Positions 10,227-17,018 of a stretch of DNA of 64,000 nucleotides are shown one piece after another. The notes below the pieces were generated by a model that saw only the letters and a list, made by a program, of their open reading frames with translations, was not told where the DNA came from and did no database searches. How positions within the stretch are numbered: position 1 is the stretch's first letter; each line of letters opens with the position of its first letter. Made by a program: the position numbers and the translations under genes. This DNA comes from Cyanobium usitatum str. Tous (GTDB taxonomy: Bacteria > Cyanobacteriota > Cyanobacteriia > PCC-6307 > Cyanobiaceae), in the NCBI RefSeq assembly GCF_963920485.1, contig NZ_OY986431.1, positions 2,409,351 to 2,473,350 on the forward strand. The letters run 5' to 3'.

Positions 10227-11447
10227 ATGCTGAGTGGAAAAAATCGGATCACCAACCTGGTTACCCTTGGATTGGCGCTGCTAGCGCTGGTCGTGGTGAT
10301 TGCGCTAGTGCGTCGGCTTGAAATCCCCGCCTCCCGAATCGGTGCCCAGCTAGAGCAAACTGCATCGCCGCGGGTCTCCCAGCGGGGGGCTTCCGTCCTA
10401 GGCCTCGACGAGGGCTTTCAGCGTGGCCGGGATCCCGGGTTGACTGCTTTGGAAAAGGATCAGCTAGCCCTGAGCAATGCCAAAAATAAGATTCAGATCG
10501 GCGTATTTGCCATGAATAACTATGATCTCGATCTTTCGGCGCCAGGTTTTTCAAGTTCGGGGCTGATTTGGGTTATCTGGGAGGAGCCCTTGGAGGCCTT
10601 CATGCGCGCGCAAAATCTTCGAATACAGGATATTATTCAGCCTGTCAATCTGCTTGAAAGTGGGGCTAGTGAATCCTTTGCAAAGGCGACCGGTGAACCT
10701 CAGCGTATTGGTGATAGCAGATTTAAGCAAGTATTTAACTATCATGGCCGCTTCAAGATTGATCAGTTGCATCTACGTAGATTTCCCTTCAACAGTCTAA
10801 CTCTCCCGCTGATTTTTGAGGCCCGGGATCCAACTGGTGGGCTGGACTACACGAATGCCAGACTTCTGCCAGATACTGGCGGGAGCGGCCTAGGTCAGCT
10901 TAAGGATATCAACGGTTGGATCAATGAGGGTTGGTCAGTTGCGGAATTCAGGCAGAGCTATGATTCAACTTTTGGAAATATGGAGATAGCGCCGCCGCGG
11001 CAATTCAGCCAGGTTGTATTCGAAGCTATATATCGAACCTCAACCTGGGGCTCTTTCTGGCGTTTAATTCAGCCTCTTGCAGTGGTTTTGCTCATGCTCA
11101 CTCTTGTGGCCAAGGTTGATCGAAAGGAATGGGAAACAAGGGTTGGGGCGCCGACCACAGTAGTGCTCACCCTGATATTTCTGCAGCAGGAATATCGTGG
11201 ATCGGTTCCCATTATGCCGTCGCTGACTTTCCTGGACAAGCTCTATATCTTTGCCTATCTGGTCTCTCTGGCGACATTTGTCTTGTCAATCTGGAGCTGT
11301 CGTCGTGATTATCTGGCTGTTAACACTATCGCGGATCCTGTATTGCGGTCGGCCGAATTGCGCCGGCTTGATCGGATCGATGCTCTTTTCGCCCCAATTA
11401 CCATTCTCTCCGCATTGATCTTCACCCTGCTTGCCTGGAGCTTCTGA
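10227..11447 (+). CDS. Pentameric ligand-gated ion channel-like membrane protein (putative)
   Basis: A 406-residue protein with an N-terminal hydrophobic anchor (~10-28), a beta-rich extracytoplasmic region (~85-272) and four hydrophobic segments at ~278-295, 303-322, 336-357 and 387-404. The region FNYHGRFKIDQLHLRRFPFN, then LPLIFE, matches the Cys-loop-region pattern of pLGICs (aromatic-x-G-x-F ... FPFD-x-x-x-L-x-L), without the cysteines, as in prokaryotic members. After candidate M2 (RVGAPTTVVLTLIF), a VPIMPSLTFLDKLYIF turn into M3 resembles the M2-M3 loop. The extra N-terminal anchor and ~55-residue linker are unlike GLIC or ELIC. The family call is by pattern only, and ligand and ion are unknown. 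It is divergent from the c-heme sensor gene. Confidence 0.6.
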   Translation: MLSGKNRITNLVTLGLALLALVVVIALVRRLEIPASRIGAQLEQTASPRVSQRGASVLGLDEGFQRGRDPGLTALEKDQLALSNAKNKIQIGVFAMNNYDLDLSAPGFSSSGLIWVIWEEPLEAFMRAQNLRIQDIIQPVNLLESGASESFAKATGEPQRIGDSRFKQVFNYHGRFKIDQLHLRRFPFNSLTLPLIFEARDPTGGLDYTNARLLPDTGGSGLGQLKDINGWINEGWSVAEFRQSYDSTFGNMEIAPPRQFSQVVFEAIYRTSTWGSFWRLIQPLAVVLLMLTLVAKVDRKEWETRVGAPTTVVLTLIFLQQEYRGSVPIMPSLTFLDKLYIFAYLVSLATFVLSIWSCRRDYLAVNTIADPVLRSAELRRLDRIDALFAPITILSALIFTLLAWSF

Positions 11448-11565
11448 GCACTAGTCCTTCTAGCTTGCCCTGGAGCGGCCCTCGGCTGAGAATCGCCGCT
11501 GCTAGAAAATTGTTCAACCTTGCTTTAACCCGATCTCTCCTGCTGATCTTCCCCTGGGCGCTGGC

Positions 11566-11970
11566 TTGACCATCCCCGCCGTCGAGCTTGCCTGGCGTTT
11601 CTCGCGCTCCTCTGGCCCCGGCGGCCAAAACGTGAACACCACCGATTCACGGGTGGAGCTGGTGTTTGATCTGGCGGCCTCTCAGGCGCTGCCACCGGCG
11701 CTCCAGGCCCGGGCCTTGCGGCGCCTGGAGGGAAAGCTGGTGGATAGCTGTGTGGTGATTGCGGCCAGTGAGCATCGCTCCCAATGGCAAAACCGGGTGG
11801 CCGCCCAGCGGCGCTTGGTGGAGCTGCTGCAGGAGGCGATCAAGCCGCCGCCGCCGCCGCGCCGGGCGACTCGGCCCACCCGCGGTTCAGTGCAGCGGCG
11901 ACTGGCGGCCAAGAAGCAGCGCGGTGTGATCAAGGGGCAGCGGGGCTCGCGACCTCTGCCGGAGGATTGA
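11566..11970 (+). CDS. arfB: ArfB/YaeJ-type alternative ribosome-rescue factor
   Basis: A 134-residue protein that by family enters the A site of stalled ribosomes lacking a stop codon and hydrolyses the peptidyl-tRNA. The catalytic release-factor motif is visible near residues 17-21 (SGPGGQNVNT, with GGQ), followed by SRVELVFD. The basic C-terminal tail (RATRPTRGSVQRRLAAKKQRG) is the part that fits the mRNA channel. Length agrees with the family. The start is TTG at 11566, because the conserved N-terminus begins about here and no ATG is in frame upstream close by. It is monocistronic, between the channel-like gene and convergent mazG. Confidence 0.9.
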   Translation: MTIPAVELAWRFSRSSGPGGQNVNTTDSRVELVFDLAASQALPPALQARALRRLEGKLVDSCVVIAASEHRSQWQNRVAAQRRLVELLQEAIKPPPPPRRATRPTRGSVQRRLAAKKQRGVIKGQRGSRPLPED

Positions 11971-12038
11971 GCTGTTGGCGGGGTGTCCCTAAATCTGTAC
12001 AGGTTGTACGGAAGTTGTGAGGCTGTTGCGCTCAAGGC

Positions 12039-12851
12039 TCAGCAGCCTGGCGTGGGCGTGTTTTCAGCGCGGATCTGGGCCTTGGCCTGCTGCCAGAGGC
12101 CTTCGAGTTCGCCGATGCTGCGGCCCTTGAGGTCGCCATCTAGGGCTGTCTCCACCCGGGAGAAGCGATCGAGGAAGCGGCGGTTGGTGCCCGCCAGGCC
12201 GGCTTCCGGTTCGATGCCGCACCAGCGGGCCACGTTCACCAGGGTGAACAGCACGTCGCCCAGCTCCTCCTGGGCATGGCGGCGATCCCCGGAGGCCACA
12301 GCCTCCTTGAGCTCGTCGAGCTCCTCGTGCACCTTCGCCCACACCCCTGCCATGTCATCCCACTCGAAGCCGGCCGCGGCCGCCTGCTTGGAGATGGTCA
12401 TGGCGCCGGCCAGGGCTGGTTGGCCGCGCACCTTGCCGGCCAGCCGATCGCTGAGGGGGCTGGTGGAGGGGGCCTGCCGGCGCTCGGCGGCCTTGATCTC
12501 CTCCCAGCTGGCCGGCTCGCCACCGCCAAACACATGGGGATGGCGGCGCACCAGCTTGGCGCTAATGCCTGCAGCGATCTGGGCCAGATCAAAGCTGCCT
12601 GCCTCGCTGGCTATCTGGGCGTGGAGCACCACCTGCAGCAGCAGGTCGCCCAGTTCCTCCGCCAGGTGCTGGTCGTCGCCCGAGCGGATCGCATCGGCCA
12701 CCTCGTGGGCCTCCTCCAACACGTAGGGCACCAGGGAGGCGTGGGTTTGCGCCAGATCCCAGGGGCAGCCGCCCTCGGGGTCGCGCAGGCGAGCCACCAC
12801 GGCGATTAGTTCAGCTAGGACCTCAAGGTGCGGCGGAATTTGGGGGCTCAT
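12039..12851 (-). CDS. mazG: Nucleoside triphosphate pyrophosphohydrolase MazG
   Basis: Hydrolyses (d)NTPs to NMP and pyrophosphate, a house-cleaning function. From the chosen start it is 270 residues and carries two MazG domains in tandem, each with the metal-binding EExxE...ExxD pattern: VLEEAHEVADAI ... EELGDLLLQVV, then VHEELDELKEAV ... EELGDVLFTLV. This is the usual full-length bacterial form. The frame stays open 99 codons upstream, but that Ala/Pro-rich part overlaps the next gene. ATG at 12851 (MSPQIPPHLEV) overlaps the upstream gene's stop as ATGA, so the two are probably translationally coupled. Confidence 0.95.
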   Translation of the reverse strand: MSPQIPPHLEVLAELIAVVARLRDPEGGCPWDLAQTHASLVPYVLEEAHEVADAIRSGDDQHLAEELGDLLLQVVLHAQIASEAGSFDLAQIAAGISAKLVRRHPHVFGGGEPASWEEIKAAERRQAPSTSPLSDRLAGKVRGQPALAGAMTISKQAAAAGFEWDDMAGVWAKVHEELDELKEAVASGDRRHAQEELGDVLFTLVNVARWCGIEPEAGLAGTNRRFLDRFSRVETALDGDLKGRSIGELEGLWQQAKAQIRAENTPTPGC

Positions 12852-13345
12852 CGGCGGTGGCGACGCAGCAGGCGGGGCAGGCGCGGCATCGGGTCGCCAT
12901 CTTGGATCAGGTGCAGCCAGCTGCTGGCCTCCAGGCCCACCAGGGCTGCCAGCAGCAGCGGACGCTGGCCCTGCCAGAGCGCCTGGGCGGTGGACAGGAG
13001 CTGCTGGGGTGGCGGCCCCCCGAGGGGTTGCAGCAGCAAGCAGCTCAGCAGCAGCAGCGCCGCCAGGTAGGCCAGGCGCCCGCTGGTGCCCAGCAGGGGA
13101 CTGTGGGAGAGCAGGGAGCGATGGCGCAGCAGGTTGCGGTAGGGCCACCAGAGCAGCCGCAACGGTCCCCAGCGGCGGGTGGGGTTGGAGCGGGTGTCAA
13201 GGTCGGGGGAGAGCAGCAGGCCGCCCAGCAGAAAGCTCAGGCCGGCCACGCTCACCCCCGCCAACCCCAGCCAGGGCCACCACAGCAGCCCAAAGGGCAG
13301 GCTTAGGAGCCAGGTGGCTCGGTCGTGGCTGCGGCCGCTGGCCAT
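12848..13345 (-). CDS. DUF2227-type putative metal-binding membrane protein
   Basis: A 165-residue membrane protein of the cyanobacterial DUF2227 'metal-binding protein' type. The N-terminal SGRSHDRAT supplies a conserved His/Asp pair, followed by hydrophobic segments at ~12-28 and 30-47. Then come SPDLDTRSNPTRRWGPLR and YRNLLRHRSLLSHSPLLGT, rich in His/Asp as expected for a metal site, and two more hydrophobic stretches. The C-terminal EASSWLHLIQDGDP adds further candidate ligands. The reaction is unknown. A hydrolase of the LexA-binding/YdjM-like membrane metal-protein group is conceivable. It lies immediately downstream of the acyltransferase gene and overlaps mazG by 4 bp. Confidence 0.75.
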   Translation of the reverse strand: MASGRSHDRATWLLSLPFGLLWWPWLGLAGVSVAGLSFLLGGLLLSPDLDTRSNPTRRWGPLRLLWWPYRNLLRHRSLLSHSPLLGTSGRLAYLAALLLLSCLLLQPLGGPPPQQLLSTAQALWQGQRPLLLAALVGLEASSWLHLIQDGDPMPRLPRLLRRHRR

Positions 13346-13348
13346 CGA

Positions 13349-14275
13349 TCAGCGCCCGGGTGGGCCGATGGGCCGCAGCCGCTCACCGCTGCCATCGCCC
13401 GTTCGCCAGCGCCGGTTGATCCAGTAGTACTGCTCCGGATAGGCCTGGATCAGGGGTTCGTGCCAGCGGGCTACGGCGGCAAGCTGGTCGCTTAGGGCGG
13501 CGGCACCCTGGCCGGGCCACAGCGGTGCGCCAAAGATCAGCCGAAAGCGGCCGTTGTCTTCCCGCACCTGGGCCACGGGAAATAGGGGGCAACCCGATTT
13601 CTGCGCAAGGGCCGCTGGCCCTTTGACGAAGTTGGTGCTCAGGCCGAGGAAGTCGACCTGCACTTCGCTGCTGCGGCTGTAGAGGTCGGTCATCACAACG
13701 AGGCTGCCGCCGCGATGCAGGCAGCGCAACATCGATCTGGCATCGGTCTGGGGTATCCAGTGGCAGAAGCTGTTGGCCTGACGGGCCCGGTTGAGCAGCA
13801 CGTCGCTGTAGGGGTTACGGGCGGGGCGATACACGACAGACGGGGTGTCCAGCTGTTCGCTCAGCCAGCGCAGCCCCAGATCCCAGCAACCCAGGTGCAG
13901 CGATCCCACGATCACCCCCTGGCCCTGGCGATGCAGCCGCAACAGTTCCTCGAGCCCCTCCCCCTCGGCGCTGATCAAGGAGGCGTCAACCGGTTGGATG
14001 ATCGATTCGAGGCAGGAGAGAAAAAAGCTGTTGATCGACTGCTCGGCGATGGCCTCACGCTGGCCCTGGCTGAGCTGCTCGCCATAGACCCTCCTTAGGT
14101 TGGCGATCGCCGTGGTGTGGCGGCGCCCCAGCCAGGGCCTAGCTAGCCGGTGGGCTTGGCCAATGCCGCGGCCCATGGTGCGGTGGGAGCGCCCCCGCAG
14201 CGCCAGCAGCAGCAGCCGCACCCCGAGGGCCTCCAGTTGCCAGCGCAGCTTGCGTCGAATTGGGACCTGGGCCAT
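13349..14275 (-). CDS. LpxL/HtrB-like lipid acyltransferase
   Basis: A 308-residue lysophospholipid/lipid A-type acyltransferase. The catalytic H-x4-D motif is seen in GSLHLGCWDLGL (His and Asp five apart), followed by the substrate-site pattern VVYRPARNPYSDVLLNRAR and a block containing MTDLYSRSSEVQVDFLGL, as in LpxL/HtrB. One hydrophobic N-terminal helix (~14-28) would anchor it to the inner leaflet. In a Gram-negative cyanobacterium it probably adds a fatty acid to lipid A or to a related lipid; which one cannot be said. It is first of a probable three-gene operon with the DUF2227 gene (3-bp gap) and mazG. tRNA-Val lies just upstream on the opposite strand. Confidence 0.85.
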   Translation of the reverse strand: MAQVPIRRKLRWQLEALGVRLLLLALRGRSHRTMGRGIGQAHRLARPWLGRRHTTAIANLRRVYGEQLSQGQREAIAEQSINSFFLSCLESIIQPVDASLISAEGEGLEELLRLHRQGQGVIVGSLHLGCWDLGLRWLSEQLDTPSVVYRPARNPYSDVLLNRARQANSFCHWIPQTDARSMLRCLHRGGSLVVMTDLYSRSSEVQVDFLGLSTNFVKGPAALAQKSGCPLFPVAQVREDNGRFRLIFGAPLWPGQGAAALSDQLAAVARWHEPLIQAYPEQYYWINRRWRTGDGSGERLRPIGPPGR

Positions 14276-14296
14276 AGGGTGTATTTTGCCTATGGC

Positions 14297-14368
<72 letters not shown>

Positions 14369-14393
14369 TTTCTGGGGGCGCTCCTGGAGGGCG

Positions 14394-14651
14394 TCAGCCC
14401 TCTGGGAACAGCAGGCTGGCGAGCTCGTCGGCATCTACGTCGTAGACACGGGCGAGGCTGGTTTCGATGGCGCTGGTCACTTCGCCGGGCAGAAAGCGCA
14501 TGGCGTTGAGGGCGTCGTCAGCGATCTCGTCGGTGAGCAGGGTTTCTTCGCCGTCGAGCTTTTCGTCGTTGATCACTGCCATTACCCAGCTCTGGTAGGC
14601 GTACACGAGATCGCTGAACTCCAAATCGGGGTCGTTGAAGTCGAGGGCCAT
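14394..14651 (-). CDS. Small acidic conserved hypothetical protein
   Basis: About 85 residues from ATG at 14651 (MALDFNDPDLEF); the frame is open to another Met at 14666. The protein is strongly acidic and predicted helical: FSDLVYAYQSWVMAVIND, GEETLLTDEIADDALNAM, and a C-terminal VDADELASLLFPEG. No catalytic motif, cysteine pair or membrane segment is visible. I do not recognise the family, but its protein-like composition and compact position between tRNA-Val and a divergent gene suggest it is real. The inner start avoids overlap with the divergent neighbour's upstream region; no strong ribosome-binding site decides between the two. Confidence 0.65.
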   Translation of the reverse strand: MALDFNDPDLEFSDLVYAYQSWVMAVINDEKLDGEETLLTDEIADDALNAMRFLPGEVTSAIETSLARVYDVDADELASLLFPEG

Positions 14652-14707
14652 GGGTGCGGCAGTCACATGCCTGTGCAGTCTGCCGGCAGCTGGGCAGGAT
14701 GACAGGC

Positions 14708-15148
14708 ATGAATGCCATCAACCTGCAGGCAACCCTGTTTGATTTCGCCATTGGCGAGCTGGTGCGGCAGCACCGTGAGAGCTTTCAGCCGCTCTGGAGC
14801 GCTGAAAGCTGGGCCAAGCTGCTGATCTGGTTGGCGCTCAATTGCGGCTGCAGCGGCGAGCGTGAGTCGCTGGAGGCCTATGCCGAGGCGCTGGGGCCCG
14901 GGCTCACCGGGCGCATGCGGCGAATTTTCTTTGAGCGCGAGCTGGAGGATTTGGAGCTGCGGGTGCTGGCCGATCCCGCCGAGCCCCAGGTGTTGGTGCT
15001 GCCCCTAGGGCCCGCGGCCCCCCTGGATCATGGTCGGGTGGCGGCGGCTCTGGAGCGGCTGGGTTTGCTGGGGCGGGTCGCGGCGGAGCCTCAGCGCTGG
15101 CAGCAGTTGGAGGCGGCCTTGGCCCTTCCCTGGCAGGAGTGTTCCTGA
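14708..15148 (+). CDS. Conserved hypothetical protein upstream of 2OG oxygenase
   Basis: About 146 residues from ATG at 14708, which has AGGA at a spacing of about 8 nt; an earlier Met at 14699 and the open frame to 14654 are less likely. The sequence is helical, with SAESWAKLLIWLALNCGCSGERESLEAYAEALG, a basic MRRIFFERELEDLELRV and a Pro/Leu-rich middle (EPQVLVLPLGPAAPLDHGR). No known domain was recognised. Its TGA overlaps the next gene's ATG by one base (TGATG), so the two are likely co-translated and may share a function with the 2OG-Fe(II) oxygenase. Confidence 0.7.
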   Translation: MNAINLQATLFDFAIGELVRQHRESFQPLWSAESWAKLLIWLALNCGCSGERESLEAYAEALGPGLTGRMRRIFFERELEDLELRVLADPAEPQVLVLPLGPAAPLDHGRVAAALERLGLLGRVAAEPQRWQQLEAALALPWQECS

Positions 15149-15774
15149 TGAAGCTGCTTGCTACCTATCGCAATGCCGGCTATGAGGCCCTCGCCGATGG
15201 GGTGATGGCCTTTTATGAGCGGCGCGTTGACCTGCGACGGCCCGGGGTGGCCTTTGGCCCTGGCGGCAAAACTGAGTCCGCCAAAATTTCCACCGATATC
15301 AGCTTGGTGGCCATCGACCGCTCCGATCCTGAGGCCTTTGCCCTGGCGGAGGTGATCCTGCGCGGCGTAACGGCTGGGCTGGAGCGCTACCTGCAGGAGC
15401 GGGCCCTCTTTCGCCAGTGCTGCCCGGAGCAGGAATTGTTTGTAAATCCGATCTTCAACCTGCAGCGCTACTCCCCTGGTGAGGGTTTCAAGCGCTGGCA
15501 TTGCGACTGGACAATCAGCGACGAGGCCACCGAGCCGGTACATCGCGTGCTGGCCTGGATTCTCTATTGCAACGACGTGCCCAAGGGGGGCACGGAGTTT
15601 CATTGGCAGGATCACCACGAGCCGGCTGAGAGGGGCAAGCTAGTGATTTTTCCGGCTGGCCCCTCCCACATCCACCGGGGCAGGGTGAGCGAGGAGCACA
15701 GCAAAACTATCGCTACCGGCTGGATCAATGCCGGCAGCTATCAGAACTACCTGGGCCGGCTCGCTCAGGCATGA
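15148..15774 (+). CDS. 2-oxoglutarate/Fe(II)-dependent dioxygenase
   Basis: A 208-residue protein with the P4H-type 2OG-Fe(II) signature. The iron triad is His-x-Asp in KRWHCDWT and a distal His in SHIHRGR, and the 2-oxoglutarate-binding basic residue follows in EEHSKTIATGWI. The middle strand KGGTEFHW is typical of the prolyl-hydroxylase-like double-stranded beta-helix. By family it hydroxylates a protein side chain or small molecule with O2; the substrate is unknown. The start at 15148 overlaps the preceding stop (TGATG). The frame upstream offers an extra M-F-L that is not needed. Its 3' end overlaps the convergent Nif11-like gene by 10 bp. Confidence 0.88.
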   Translation: MKLLATYRNAGYEALADGVMAFYERRVDLRRPGVAFGPGGKTESAKISTDISLVAIDRSDPEAFALAEVILRGVTAGLERYLQERALFRQCCPEQELFVNPIFNLQRYSPGEGFKRWHCDWTISDEATEPVHRVLAWILYCNDVPKGGTEFHWQDHHEPAERGKLVIFPAGPSHIHRGRVSEEHSKTIATGWINAGSYQNYLGRLAQA

Positions 15775-16043
15775 TCGGCAAGCTCCCAGGTTTTGACGGC
15801 CCAGGCCAACTCACCCACATCCCAGCCGAGGTTGTCGAAGTTGCGCAGGGCCAAGGCGTCGTCGCTGGCTAGCAGCAGCTGGGCAAAGCCTTTTACCAGG
15901 GCAGCGGCTTCGATGTTGAGGCCAGCCTGGGCGGCAACTTCGGCCAGGCCGGCGGCCGTTGTGACACCGCGCAGCTGGCGTTGCAGGTCTTCGTTGCTAA
16001 GAACTGCTTCTAGGAAGGTTTCAACCATGGTGTTGTGAGGCAT
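15765..16043 (-). CDS. Nif11-like domain protein
   Basis: About 92 residues from ATG at 16043 (MPHNTMVETF); a second Met at 16028 is equally possible, and the open frame to 16169 has no protein-like quality. The N-terminal ~50 residues, VETFLEAVLSNEDLQRQLRGVTTAAGLAEVAAQAGL, match the Nif11 pattern (F-L-x-x-x-x-x-x-x-L-x-x-x-L ... A-G-(F/L)). Nif11 domains occur as leader regions of cyanobacterial RiPP precursors and as stand-alone proteins. The C-terminus here (SDDALALRNFDNLGWDVGELAWAVKTWEL) has no Gly-Gly-type cleavage site and no Cys/Ser/Thr-rich core, so a precursor-peptide role is not supported. It converges on the oxygenase gene. Confidence 0.65.
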   Translation of the reverse strand: MPHNTMVETFLEAVLSNEDLQRQLRGVTTAAGLAEVAAQAGLNIEAAALVKGFAQLLLASDDALALRNFDNLGWDVGELAWAVKTWELADHA

Positions 16044-16184
16044 TTTAAAGAATTTAAGGGCCAAGGTGCTGGACGAGCTCAGGCTTGTGTTCTGCAATGC
16101 CTCTGGAGGGATGGGAGGGCTGTAATTATCATGTAAATGGAATAAACCTTGAAGCCTGAACTGCGCCAAACTAAAAGGTTGCCC

Positions 16185-16973
16185 ATGATTAGGTTTTCAG
16201 CTGCCAGACTCAGGCGTCTGCGAAAGTTGCGTGGCGTCTTTGTGCAGGTCCTAGTGCTTTGTTGCGTCAAAGTTGGGGTTCATTTTTTCGGCCTTGAGCG
16301 CTTAAGTGTTAATCAGCTGTTTTCGGCTATGGTCGCCTCGACCATATTTTTATTGGGCTTCCTGCTGAATGGTGTGCTCACCGATTTTAAGGAAAGCGAG
16401 AAAATACCTGCCGAGCTGGCAACCTCTCTTCAGACGCTGAATCTCGAGATCCAGGCGATTCAGATCTATCACCCTGAGGCCCAGGTTGCTAATGCCCTCA
16501 CCGCGGTAACTGGTCTTGGCCAGTCCTTGCTGGATTGGTTGAAGGAGCGGATCAGTACTGAGCAAATGCTGGCACGCCACACTCAAGCCCATGCAGAGGT
16601 GGTGGGTGCTGCGGTGCAGTTCAAGGGTGATGCATCTACGTTGAGGGGAAGGCTTATGCAGGATTTAGCGGTAATACTTGCCAAGATTAATCGGGTGCAG
16701 ACCATACGCGACACCACGTTTGTGCCGCTTGTTTACTGGATGGCGGACATAGCCGCAGTGCTCCTTTTCGCGGGCTTGGTGATGGCGAGGGCCGAGAATC
16801 TCCCCGAGTCTGTATTTTTTCTTGCAGTAATTTCCTTTATTGTAATTTTATTGTTGCGATTGATTGACGATATTGATAATCCTTTTGGCCTGTCTGACAT
16901 AAATTCGGCAGAGGACGTTTCGATCGAATTGTTGGAAAAGGCAGTTGATCGCCTTAGGGCTGCTGATAAGTGA
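16185..16973 (+). CDS. Membrane protein, possibly bestrophin/DUF4239-like
   Basis: About 262 residues from ATG at 16185, which has an AGG 8 nt upstream; a TTG at 16149 would add 12 residues. Four hydrophobic segments are visible, two early (LRGVFVQVLVLCCVKVGVHFFG and LFSAMVASTIFLLGFLLNGVL) and two late (FVPLVYWMADIAAVLLFAGLVMA and VFFLAVISFIVILLLRLIDDI). Between them is a helical soluble region rich in Leu/Gln. The ending LIDDIDNPFGLSD recalls the post-membrane acidic DD-x-x-(N/D)-P-F of bestrophins and DUF4239 proteins, so an anion-channel-like role is possible but unproven. Base composition is more AT-rich than its neighbours. It ends directly before the valS region. Confidence 0.65.
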   Translation: MIRFSAARLRRLRKLRGVFVQVLVLCCVKVGVHFFGLERLSVNQLFSAMVASTIFLLGFLLNGVLTDFKESEKIPAELATSLQTLNLEIQAIQIYHPEAQVANALTAVTGLGQSLLDWLKERISTEQMLARHTQAHAEVVGAAVQFKGDASTLRGRLMQDLAVILAKINRVQTIRDTTFVPLVYWMADIAAVLLFAGLVMARAENLPESVFFLAVISFIVILLLRLIDDIDNPFGLSDINSAEDVSIELLEKAVDRLRAADK

Positions 16974-17018
16974 ATGTATTGCTTTGATGGCGCTCGGGTG
17001 GCCCCGAGGGTGCCATGG

